This document shows positions 21,101-30,400 of a stretch of DNA of 64,000 nucleotides, one piece after another; within the stretch, counting starts at the first letter, position 1, and every line of letters begins with the position of its first letter. The stretch comes from Symbiodinium natans (taxonomy: Eukaryota; Sar; Dinophyceae; Suessiales; Symbiodiniaceae). The position numbers and the translations under genes were made by a program. The DNA is taken from assembly GCA_905221605.1 (NCBI GenBank), contig CAJNDS010002494.1:26001-90000 (forward strand), written 5' to 3'. The notes beneath the pieces are model-generated. The model was given only the letters and a program-made list of their open reading frames with translations, was not told the origin of the DNA and searched no databases.

Positions 21101-24100
21101 TTCCGGCCTGTTTGGGGTTTAGGGTTTAGGGTTCAGCATCTCAAGTCCAAGCATACACTAGTCAAGCAATTACTCCAGGAAAATACCCACCCGCCCAAAG
21201 AATCCCACAACATTAAGAAAATATTTCACTTATAGAACGACCTTGCCCGTCAAAAAAATGACCTTGCCCAGTAAAAGAATGACCTTGCCCAGTAAAAAAA
21301 TGACCTTGCCCAGTAAAAAAAGTGACCTTGCCCAGTAAAACAATGACCTTGCCCAATAAAAAGATGACCTTGCCCAATAAAAAATGACCTTGCCCAGTAA
21401 CAAAATGACCTTGCCCAGTGAAAAAATGACCTTGCCCAATAAAAAATGACCTTGCCCGGTAAAAAATGACCTTGCCCAGTAACAAAATGACCTTGCCCAG
21501 TGAAAGAATGACCTTGCCCAATAAAAAATGACCTTGCCCAGTGCAAAAATGACCTTGCCCAGTAAAAAAAGGACCTTGCCCAGTAAAAAAAGACCTTGCC
21601 CAGTAACTCATAAACATTTAAATTATATATGAAAGAGAGGTTTAGGGTTTAGGGTTTAGGTTTAGGGGTGATTAGGGCTCGGTCGTTGCTCTTGAGCTCT
21701 TTGTCCGTTGCAAGCATACAAGTATTCACAACCTGCACGAATATGAATCGAGTCTTTGCCTTGGAGCCACAGTGGGTGACAAGGGGGTGACATTGTGTGG
21801 AACCGTGTCACAGCTGATGATGAGCCGCAATGCCTCCATAGTCGCGTTCGCCAGCACCGGCCGTCGCGCGGGAGGATGCAACAGGGGCTGTGTCCCGTTT
21901 CACGGCGAGTTGCTGTTGTGATCCAAGCCCAAAGATTTCTGAGCTTGGCAAGTCTGTTGTCTTTCAGCTTGGGTGTGTGAGAGGTGCCTGGAACACCCTG
22001 AGCCCTAAACCCTACACCCATTGATCAGAGTCTGAACTTTAAAGGGCCAAAGGTTGGAAGAAAAGGACTCCATTCATGTCCTGTGCCTTCGCTGCCTCAA
22101 GCCACCCGAATGACGTTGAAAGGCGCAAAGAGATACCTGACATCGTCTTTCAGATTCGAGCATGGCCACATATGCCCACGGATGCAAGCGGTATTGCCAT
22201 GGCTTATTTTGCTCCTACCTCTGAGAGCGTATGTAAGATGAGGAAGTGGTCGGTGCATTGGGCGTCCGCTGTGGCAGAGCACTGGCTCGATTCTGGCTTC
22301 TTGCGCACATGAGTTCTTGCGAATGTGACTCGCATCGCATCATACGAATGCGCCTGAGTCTTGTTTGGGAGTCGCACCATTGTGGGTGTGAGAGCTGTGG
22401 GTCTTTGTGACGTTTATGGAAGCACGTGCTGTTCACGACACTATAAGTGGTGAGCCGGAAAATGCCGTGCCTGAGCTTTCAGTGTTCACTTCGGAATTTC
22501 TGAAACCTTGGTGCACGATGGCCTAAGCTACTACAGCATGCTGCTACCGACCTGTGCACCCACAACGTCTCATCCTAAACCCGAAACCCTAAACCCGTAG
22601 CCCTAAACCCGAAACCCGCAACCCTAAACCCTAAACCACCCTAACCCTAAACCCGAAAACCTAAACCCGAAACCCTAAACCCTCGAACCCCCCCCTCGAA
22701 AACTTCGACATGTCTGGGAGGCGGTCGCTTCGCGGCCCGGCGTGGCGCCGCTCCACAAGTTCGAGGGCCGAAGCGTTGAGGACCACGAGTTCCGGGTTTA
22801 GGATTTAGGGTTTAGGGTTTAGGGTTTAGGGTTTAGGGTTTAGGTCTTCGTGAGTCCTGAACCCTAAGTCTAAGTGCCCTAAGTCCCTCAAACCTGAAGC
22901 TTCATTGGAGTTTAAAACGTGGCGGGGAATCGGAGATCCGAGAGCCCGGGCAGGAGCTCGTGGCGGAGAAGAAGGCAGCCTTGAACAAGGAGGCGCGCTG
23001 AAGGTGGAGGGGGGCTTGTGGCTTGTCTAGTAGAGGAGCCTTAATACTTAGAATAGGGTTTTGGGGGGTTATTATGGTATATTTATATAGCGACCATCAG
23101 GCAATACTATTCGTAATTGTTTCGGGTGTTTTCATGAGGGCTAAAGCTTGTTGGGGGTTTAGGGTAGGCCTTGGTAGGGCATAGCATCAGCCAAGACCAG
23201 ACCTGCGTTCCTGAGGCGGGGGTATGCATCGCTCACGGCAGTTGCCAACAGCATGAGTTCATTTCGGGCAATCTTTTGGTGCACAACTGGGCGTAAAAGG
23301 AAGATGTTAGCTGGAATAGGGACTACAAGGTAAGGCCTAAACAATCAGGAACTGCTCTGTCCTCATTGTTGGCGGCCTGCAGGGCTTAAGGCCACTCCTG
23401 AACCCTGTTGCGGTTTGATTTACAGGGTTCCTATAGAGCCTTCATCGGGCTTTTACAGGGCTTGCAGCGTTTATATGGGGTCTTTATATGGCTCGGGTTT
23501 ATATAGAGCGTTTATGGGGCGTTTACAGGGCTTTATAGGGTGTCATCAGGTTTTAACGAAGTTTATAGAGGACTAGCAGGGGCCTTTCCATGCCCCTGAA
23601 CCCCACAGCTGTCTGGGAGGTCACTGCCCGGGAGCAGGAATACAAGACGTGGCTGGCCCCTTGGCAGCCGCAGATTCGACCGTACAACCTTTCACAAAGA
23701 ACCCTAAACCCTAAACCCTAAACCACCCCCCCCAGTCACGAAGTGCCGATGCAGCTCTGCCTTGAGGCCGATGTCTATTCGAAGATCTCTTGGGCCCCTT
23801 TACAACACCACACGTCCCCCAAAATTGGGAGCCCTAAGCCCTAAGCCCTAAACCCTAAACCCTAACCCCTAAGCCCTAAACCCTAAACCCTAAACCCTAA
23901 CCCTAAACCCTAAACCCTAAACCCTAAACCCCAAACAGCCGGAAAAGTTCAACATCCAAGGAGTCCGTGAGCAAGCCGAAGTTCAAGCTGCCATCCCAAG
24001 CTGTCAACACGCCCGCGCCGGCAGCCCACGATGGGGGGGGGGCAAGGGGGGGGGGGGGTTTAGGGTTTAAGGTTTAGGGTTTAGGGTTTAGGGTTTAGGG

Positions 24101-26980
24101 TTTAGGGTTTAGAGTTTAGGTTTAAGGGGTTAAGGGGTTAAGGGGTTGAGGGGTTAGGGGGTTTGGGGTCTTGGGTTTTGGGTTTTGGGAAAGAGGGTTG
24201 GGGTTGAGGGTCTAGGGGTTGCTTGGGGGCATCTTGGGGGCTGTTCTGTGGGCATTTGGGGTATGAATATATACATATATAGTTGTTTTTTTTGTCTTAA
24301 TTTCATTTTTTATACATATATAGTTTTTTTTTTTAATCTTAATTTCATTTTTTATACATATATAGTTGTTTGTTTTTTTTTGAGAGGTCGGGGGGGGGGT
24401 TAGTGAGTTGAGGGTTTGTTTAGTGTTTAGGCTTAAAGTGGTTTGGGGTTTCAGGGGTTCCAGGACAGGGTTGTAGGCTTAGGAGTTACTACTTGTGGAC
24501 TTGACTAGCGGGTGGGGGGGGGGGGGTGGTGTCCTCAGCCAGGCATCTTATGTAGCCTGGAGTCTTTGCATTGGGGTTGGTAGATGTCCATGGCAGCCAG
24601 CCCGTCCTGAATTCTGTTCTGGGTGATCAACTTCTTTTCCCAAGCACACTCGAGGTATGCTTGGAGGTCGACGAAGGGTGTTGGCTTGAGAGCAGCATCT
24701 ACAGGTGCTGTCAGCGAAGTTCCACGCTCAAACCGAAACCCTTACACCCTTCACCATAAGCCCTAAGCCCGAAACCTTGTTCTTGCCACAGCCATCCGAG
24801 TATCGGAGAACTGCTGCGTTGCGACTGCCGAGGCAGCGGCAGATGATCATCGCAGAAAGTGCCACTCAGCAGCAGAGAGCTGGGCCAAGATGCAGAAGAA
24901 TATGAGCCTTGAACTGCTGCAAGCTCGTGAAGATTGTAGTAGATGCGAAACCCTAAACCTTCACTAAACCCTAAACCCTAAACCCTAAAGCCTAAAGCCT
25001 AAACCCTAAACCCTCTTGGGGCGGGGGCTTAGGGGCCGGGATTCAGGATTCAGTGTAGGGTCTGTGTCTGATGGTACTTCCGGCCCAAGGCCCTACGATC
25101 CCCCGCACTGATCCCTGAGCCCCAAGCTTGGGAGGGTTTCGGGTTTCTAGGGTTTAGGGTTTAGGGTATTAGGGTATTAGGGTATTGGGGTATTAGGGTT
25201 TAGGGTTTAGTTGTTCAGGGATGTGAGCTTGCTGGGTCGAACAACGTTGAGCTTGCGGCGCTGCTCCAGGCGAAACGTGGCTTGGAGAAGTTGAACACCA
25301 CCACGGCGGAGTATCAGAAGTGGGTGAAGGAGGGGGAGGGGGCTTGTGTGGCTTGGGTTCTGCAATCTGGAATTCGGGCTCAGTTCGGCGGGCTGGTGGG
25401 CCAAACACCTAGCTTGAGAAACGCGTTCACTCCCGCGAAGATCGCTCGCCTAGCATCGGCTATGGCTTGCTGCTCTTCTTGAAGAAGTCCCCTGTCATTT
25501 GTCATGCAAATATACTCCCTATCCTAGTAGTCAGGCAGGTGTCTCAGTTCGCAAAGCCTCTGCGCTGGAGGACATGGAGCAGGAGAAGCATGAGGCGATG
25601 ATGCAGAAGGCTGCAGGGCAGATGCAGACTGCGCTCGCGTGCAGATGCGTCGGACCCTGAAACCCTAAACCCTAAACCCTAAACCCTAAACCCTAAACCC
25701 TCAGTGCGAAGCGACTTCGGGGTTCAGTCTTCGTGCCCTTTCGGCCTTTCAGGTGAACGTTAGACCGAAACTTCCCCACGAGCCCTCAACCCTTAAGCCC
25801 TTCCTGCTCCCTGAACCCTGAACCCTAAACCCTAAACCCTAAACCCTAAACCCTAAACCCTAAACCCTAAACCCTAAACCCTAAACCCTAAACCCTAAAC
25901 CCTAAACCCTAAACCCTAAACCCTAAACCCTAAACCCTAAACCCTAACCCTAAAGCCTGAAGCCTGAACCCTGAACCCTGAACCCTGAACCCCTAAACCC
26001 TAAACCCCAAACCCTCAACCCTAAACCCTGAACCCCTAGACCGTAAAATCCCTGCAAGCAGGTCAAGGACAAGCTGAAGGCGGACCGCGAGGACATGGAG
26101 CGCCGGGAGTTTGCCATGCACGCCCTCGAGGAGCTTGGGATTTGGGTTTTTAGGGTTTAGGGTTTAGAGTTTAGGGTTTAGGGTTTAGGGGTGTTGGGGG
26201 CCCCTAAGTGCTATTGGTAGTATGGGGGCCTTAATAAATCGAAAGGTTATTATAGTAGGTACAAAGGGGCCATCAGGGATGACTGCCAGTAATTCCTCCG
26301 ACCCCTATTTCTACCCTTTGAACCGCAAAGGCTTCATGCACCAATGTACCCTAAAGCACCCTGAACCCCGAATGCTCAAGAACCTAATTCCGAAATCCTT
26401 AGGATACTCAGCTCCAAGCCCAACTCAGGGACTACACGGCCTGGTTAACGCACCCGCCCAAAGTGCCACAGCCCTCAAAGCTCGGACCTTTTTCTGTTCC
26501 CCGCAGCCTTGAACAAAGCACCCTAAACCCTAAACCCTAAACCCTGAACCCTAAACCCTAAACCCTAAACCCTAAACCCTAAACCCTAAACCCCCTAAAC
26601 CCCCTAAACCCCCTAAACCCCCTAAACCCCCTAAACCCCCTAAACCCCCTAAACCCCCTAAACCCCCTAAACCCCCTAAACCCCCTAAACCCCCTAGCAC
26701 CTTTCGATGAACATGTGATGGTCATCGGGGCCCATCTTTTTTGGGGCACACGAAGCCCCCTAGACCCCAAGCATCCCCTGAAATCCGTAAGCCCCAAAGC
26801 CGAAAGCCACTCAAACCCTGGTTTAGGGTTTAAGGTTCAGGGTTTAGGGTTCAGGGTTTAGGGTTTAGGGTTCAGGGTTTAGGGTTTAGGGCTTTGGGTT
26901 TAGGGTTTAGGGAGCAGGAAAAGATGGCTGAGAAGAAGGCGGAGGAGGAGTCTGATCGGCGACTGCTTGCATGGGGGGGC
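15118..26980 (+). CDS. Scattered exons of coiled-coil protein gene(s), function unknown
   Basis: Exon-like segments follow AG acceptors on the + strand: 15118-15169 (YPGLKSAEEYVAARSLE), 15633-15683 (AKAGAAREKDRQAEKEQ), 16458-16496 (VEKGQRALQETDE), 17183-17235 (AMQERAEEKKQEKIQQRQ), 17651-17701 (KLDIEEAAQRKLATQRQ), 18825-18854 (ELADKAAGYK), 19266-19315 (EKEKAYWNWLAEAKQ), 22708-22793 (HVWEAVASRPGVAPLHKFEG), 23611-23680 (VWEVTAREQEYKTWLAPWQP), 24791-24943 (AAADDHRRKCHSAAESWAKM), 25235-25335 (VELAALLQAKRGLEKLN), 25553-25620, 26063-26134 (VKDKLKADREDMERREF) and 26912-26965 (EQEKMAEKKAEEESDRRLL). The product is rich in Glu, Lys, Ala and Gln with heptad-like spacing, as in structural or axonemal proteins. 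No family is recognised. It may be more than one gene; start and stop are not located. GC donors are common and introns are loaded with TTTAGGG arrays. Confidence 0.5.
16840..16945 (+). repeat. Interstitial telomere-like array, TTTAGGG/TTCAGGG
   Basis: About 15 units in which TTCAGGG variants alternate with TTTAGGG, within the coiled-coil gene region. Degenerate GTTTATAGGG units continue at 17065-17160. Confidence 0.95.
17440..17465. repeat. G homopolymer tract
   Basis: About 26 consecutive G in an intron of the coiled-coil gene region. Confidence 0.9.
17719..17805 (+). repeat. Perfect interstitial telomere-like array
   Basis: Twelve near-perfect consecutive TTTAGGG units, starting about 20 bp after the exon that ends near 17701. 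Confidence 0.97.
19163..19202 (+). repeat. Interstitial telomere-like array, TTTAGGG
   Basis: Five to six perfect units in the intron upstream of the YWNWLAEAKQ exon. Confidence 0.95.
19637..20551 (+). CDS. Intronless protein with C-terminal putative-Ig (He_PIG-like) module
   Basis: A 304-codon frame from ATG 19637 to TAG 20551; an in-frame open stretch continues upstream to 19556 but begins with GTG. The N-terminal third is low complexity (NDGND repeats, Ser/Asn/Thr-rich). Near the C-terminus, PLGLVLDERSGLVHGRPREP followed by TAGQVKYHVVA matches the He_PIG pattern 'LPxGLxLDxxTGxIxGTP...aGxYxxxV', a beta-sandwich fold common in dinoflagellate and bacterial surface proteins. No signal peptide or membrane segment is visible. 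It lies between exons of the coiled-coil region, so it may be nested in an intron. Between about 19970 and 20140 the +2 frame also reads protein-like (LERHRLYTGWCIRSKSSKAF), which could mean an old frameshift. Its role is unknown. Confidence 0.55.
   Translation: MPLRWLMDGNDGNDGNMTHEAGSPASGLKEATPALGGRSLKDPGVAAPPGWPMESGNSSNSNTPTPTHTEVTGYGSSRSEATTVASRQEGGHDGTSQASYPFLPGVVQEVPCRSLPKRFGKAQALHGMVHSLQVKQSVCSKLAPSSSKLCRLARGNEGLPTIDAASLAGLKKILEQVKAHFSSLSISPTPPVLFRHNNFYTPCSLEVCLGQKVELWPLVSHPPGCCFVVVPKLPLGLVLDERSGLVHGRPREPTAGQVKYHVVAQIPARSPPKAHVAFIKLTVIEGWPASDDEGSQAGGASSCD
20552..20916. other. 3' flank of the He_PIG-like gene, nothing recognised
   Basis: Unique, telomere-repeat-free DNA running up to the family A hairpin element. 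No exon-like segment was identified. Confidence 0.5.
20917..21019. repeat. Hairpin element, family A copy 2
   Basis: A 103-bp element with termini CTTAGTAGTAGAGTAGG and CAGCTAAG. It contains CCTTTAACCTTTTCGGGG opposite CCCAAAGGTTCACCTTG, and the TATTCCCTACATAATCCC core shared with 30006-30108. Confidence 0.85.
21236..21606. repeat. Tandem minisatellite, about 19-21 bp unit
   Basis: About 18 head-to-tail copies of AATGACCTTGCCCAGTAAAA, with variable A-tract length and occasional CAATAAA or CGGTAAA variants. The unit is not a multiple of three overall, yet all three minus-strand frames stay open (reading GQGHFFTGQGHF or YWARSFF), which is a by-product of the repeat rather than evidence of a gene. 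A short TTTAGGG run follows at 21640-21665. Confidence 0.95.
21670..22560. other. No confident gene
   Basis: Unique-looking DNA with short frames on both strands (for example 22076-22312) that lack splice context or domains. It ends in degenerate CCCGAAACCCTAAA units at 22575-22690. Confidence 0.45.
22575..22690 (-). repeat. Degenerate telomere-like array, CCCTAAA/CCCGAAA
   Basis: About 14 units mixing CCCTAAA and CCCGAAA directly before the HVWEAVASRPG exon at 22708. Confidence 0.9.
22797..22845 (+). repeat. Interstitial telomere-like array, TTTAGGG
   Basis: Seven units immediately after the 22708-22793 exon. With the CCCTAAA array before that exon, the exon is bracketed by oppositely oriented arrays. 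Confidence 0.95.
23830..23934 (-). repeat. Interstitial telomere-like array, CCCTAAA
   Basis: About 14 units with CCCTAAG and CCCTAACC variants within the coiled-coil gene region. Confidence 0.95.
24058..24125 (+). repeat. Interstitial telomere-like array, TTTAGGG
   Basis: About nine units, opposite in orientation to the array ending at 23934, followed by degenerate GGGGTTAA units. A tandem repeat of ATTTTTTATACATATATAG-type DNA follows at 24265-24370. Confidence 0.95.
25806..25950 (-). repeat. Longest perfect CCCTAAA array
   Basis: About 19 consecutive near-perfect CCCTAAA units, with CCCTGAA variants at both edges, located between the 25553 and 26063 coiled-coil exons. It is interstitial: unique and coding sequence lies on both sides. 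Confidence 0.97.
26518..26590 (-). repeat. Interstitial telomere-like array, CCCTAAA
   Basis: About nine units that grade directly into the variant array at 26587-26697. Confidence 0.95.
26587..26697 (-). repeat. Homogenised variant array, 9-bp CCCCCTAAA unit
   Basis: Twelve copies of CCCCCTAAA with almost no variation, continuous with canonical CCCTAAA units on the left. The two added C per unit must have arisen once and spread by tandem expansion. Confidence 0.95.
26820..26912 (+). repeat. Interstitial telomere-like array, TTTAGGG/TTCAGGG
   Basis: About 12 units ending directly at the EQEKMAEKKAEEES exon. Confidence 0.95.
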
Positions 26981-27467
26981 TGGGAGGGGAAGCTCTTCTG
27001 AGGGTTTGGGGCGCGGAGGAAGGGAGTTTGCGGGCCCTGGCGGTTTAGGGGTTTTCGACTCCAGGTGAATCCCAACCCCGAAACCCTCTACCCAAAACAC
27101 CCTAAACCTACGCGTTTCTAATCGAAGAACTGGGTATCCCTGAACCCCCAAATACCCAAATACCTCCAAACTTAATCCTAGAGCCTCAAGACCCGAAATG
27201 CCTCAACACCCTAGATTCTACACCCTATAGACCCTAAATCTGAAACCCTACGAACCCTAGGCCCTGAGCGACTCCGGAGTGCTTCAGTTCCCAAGAACAC
27301 TGCCGCAGAGGTTGGCTCAATCCAGTGAAGCAATTCCCGAGTATGGGGAAGCGTATTTTATAACACATATTTGTACCAACACACTGAGCCGTGAACCCTT
27401 AAAGCCCTGCTAGCTGCGTCATGTTTATCGAGTATCAGGGGGGCCCTAAGCCCTTCCAGTCCCCAGA

Positions 27468-30400
27468 ATGCTGTGCCTTTGCTTGTCCTTGCTCGGCTTG
27501 GCGGCTGCCGTGCCCCGCGTGGCGGTGGTAGGCGCCATGTGGGCATAGCAGGAACCCCTCAAACAAAAGTCAGAACCGTGTGGAAGACAACCCCAAGACG
27601 TATGAAAAAATTGAGACCATTGTACTTAAGCCCTTCAAAGCCCCGAGTGATTCTCGAAGGATGGAGTAGCCTGCACGCTAAACCCTAAACCCTAAACCCT
27701 CCTACATTCCCTTCAGGCGCTGGCATCAACGGAGGCTCGGCAGTCCACTACCTCCGCGAGCTGCTGGGGAAGGGCATCGACATCACAGTGTACGAGGCCA
27801 GGTTGAGGGAGGTTCGGGTGCTTAGGGCATTGGGGGTTTCGGGGTTTAGGGTTTGGGGTTTCGGGTTTAGGGTGCGCAGTCACAGTGTAGTCAGACACCT
27901 TGGAAGCCTGCTGGAGTTCACCTTGGGGCAGCTTAAAGGCAGGGGGCCCATGGATGTGGCAGGCCAACAGCGAGCCGGGCGGTCGAACGTTGACAAGGAC
28001 TCCAAGTGTCCAGGGTTTTAGGGTTTAGGGTTTGGAGTTGCAAAAGGGTTTAGGGTTAAGGGTTTAGGGTTTAGTTTGAGAGGGAGGGGGGGGGGCTTGC
28101 AGGAATGTGTTCCATCTCTGCTTTGGGGGTGAAGATGGTCAAGAGCATTGGGCTTCGACCCCGGCTTTCTTGCACGAGTACCCCATACCTGCATCCGCTA
28201 CCTAAATCCTAAACCTGCTGAGAGAGGGACCCTGCCGTTTCGGGTTTAGGGGGTTGGGTTTAGAGTTACTATAAACAACTAAAAACCTAAGCCTGGTGAG
28301 CCCTGTATGAACAAGAAAGAGGAGCTTTGCCAATGTCACCGTGGACGTGGGGGGCACGGCGATCTATTCCAGGAACAGATATGTCTCAGGTTGCTTGGAG
28401 GCATTGCGGTTTAGTGCTTAGGGTTTTTTGGGTTGAGGGCTTGCAGTCTTATAGTATGGGGCTTGGGCTCAAAACCCCAAGGCCCAAAGCCTAAATATCG
28501 CTGGGTTTCACTTCGCCGCAACCGCGACTGCTGGCAATTCCCTTTTGTTGCTAAGGCCGCCCCCCAACCCGAAACCCCAAAACCCATCCTTGCCCGGTGC
28601 CCTGACACACTAACAGCCTGAAATTGCCTGAAGCCCAGAACCCAAACGTCCTGGACTCCTGGACCCTTCTCACCCTCACACCCTAACACCCTGAACAAGT
28701 TTGAAACCCCAAGCCCTGCGCCCTAAACCCTAAACCTAAACAACATGTTGTTGATTACCCGAAGCCATGCCGCCCTAAACCCAAAGCCCTAAACCCTAAA
28801 CCCCCGCTCTCATCTCCGAGGTTTCGCCAAGTCTTTCGGGCTGTCGCCCCAGACAGGGGACGAGGCTTGGCTTAGGGTGTTAGGGTTGTTACGGTGGTGT
28901 TAGGGGAGGGTGTCAGGCGTGAGGGTAAAGTGTCAGGAGTTTATTCGGGGCGTGAGGGTAAAGTGTCCTGAGGTGTCAGGAGTTTATTCGGGATACTCGA
29001 GGAACCCCCTGTATCATAGCCAGTCAGTGGAATACAGCTTCAGGAGCACCCCAAGAGCCTCATAAAGCTCTCCAAGACCGCCCCAAGTGCGCAAACGTGA
29101 GGGTCCACCTCCCCCTCCCCACAGATACTGCACGCAATTAAGGGCTGGGGCAGTTCTTCTCATCCGACCTGTATGCCCCAACTTCCGAGAGCTTCCCCTG
29201 CTCGTCGACAGCCGAGGATGGTGTGAACTCGGACATTGGCATCTGGGATGGCCAGAAGTTTCGCATCCAGGCCGGGTTTTCGGGTTTAGGATTGTCTGTT
29301 TCCCTGGTTTCAGAATCTGGCTCTGAAAACCCTGTCCTCGAAACAGAGAGTGCGTGAGTGAAAGGCCCTTCCTGCACGTGTCAAACCTATCTAAAGCTGC
29401 AAACTCTATACATCTCAGCATTGACCTCTCCAAACCTGTAAACTCTACAAATCTCGACCGCCGACCCTAAACCCTAAACCCTAAACCCTAAACCCTAAAC
29501 CCTAAACCGCCCTATGAGCTGCCAGTCGTAGGTTGATACCGACAGCAGCCTCGGCCTGGGCGCGAAACTTCTCTTCCGCACCTGGCCGTCATCTGGGTTG
29601 TCTGCCGTTTAGAGTTGGGGGTTTTCGAAAATAAGGGACCCCCAATATAGACCCCAAATAGTAGGAGTCCCTTTTCATAAGGACCCCAGAAAGGTACCCC
29701 CTAATTTCGGAAACCCCCAGTTGGGTCCGAAACTGTAGGCACCTGAGTGCCGTCTGACATGTCCGACCCACGGAATGTAAAGCTGCAGGATACGGGCTGT
29801 CTCCTCTTCACGTGCTTCCCGCGGTCCGCAGCGCTGTGGACGGCTTCGACCGGATCTATGACCTTCAGGAGCGGCAGCAGAGCTTTGAGAGCCCGGCAGA
29901 GCTTTTAGATGCCCTGGGCGTTTTCAACCTGACCCAAACGTCCGCCTACGACTACTTTGCAGGCCGTGGCGGCTTGGCCTCTTTAGAAGGGAGCGCTCAG
30001 TGCTTCTTAGTAGTAGAGTAGGTAACCTTTAACCTTTTTGGGGTGTTATGTTCCCTACATAGTCCCAAAGGTTAACCTTGAGTTCCCCGAGGATGCTGCA
30101 CAACTAAGGCCTCTGTATCCCTGTAGGAGATGTCTTGAGCATGGCCCAGGTGTGGACGCCAAGTTTGTGCGGGAGATGGTGGATGGAGCCTCCCGGTGCA
30201 ACTACAACCAGCCAGGTGCCTTCCCTGATAACGATGCAACAAGAGGGGCAGCAGTAATAGCAAGAACCTGAGTACTACGACTATATGATTATTGATGATG
30301 ATGATGACGACGACGAGGAGCAGTAGCTACTCAGTAGCTATCATAGTCGTAATCGTCTTACAATAGGCATAATCGTCAATATGGAGAAGAATATACCTGA

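Noticed and set aside
21240..21600. TGACCT repeats as nuclear receptor half-sites
   Set aside because: Nuclear receptors of that type are animal proteins; the motif is simply part of the minisatellite unit.
21236..21606. CRISPR-like array
   Set aside because: Units are contiguous with only A-tract length variation; there are no unique spacers, and the context is eukaryotic.
25806..25950. A true chromosome end
   Set aside because: Unique and coding sequence continues on both sides and many other short arrays exist in both orientations, so the array is interstitial.
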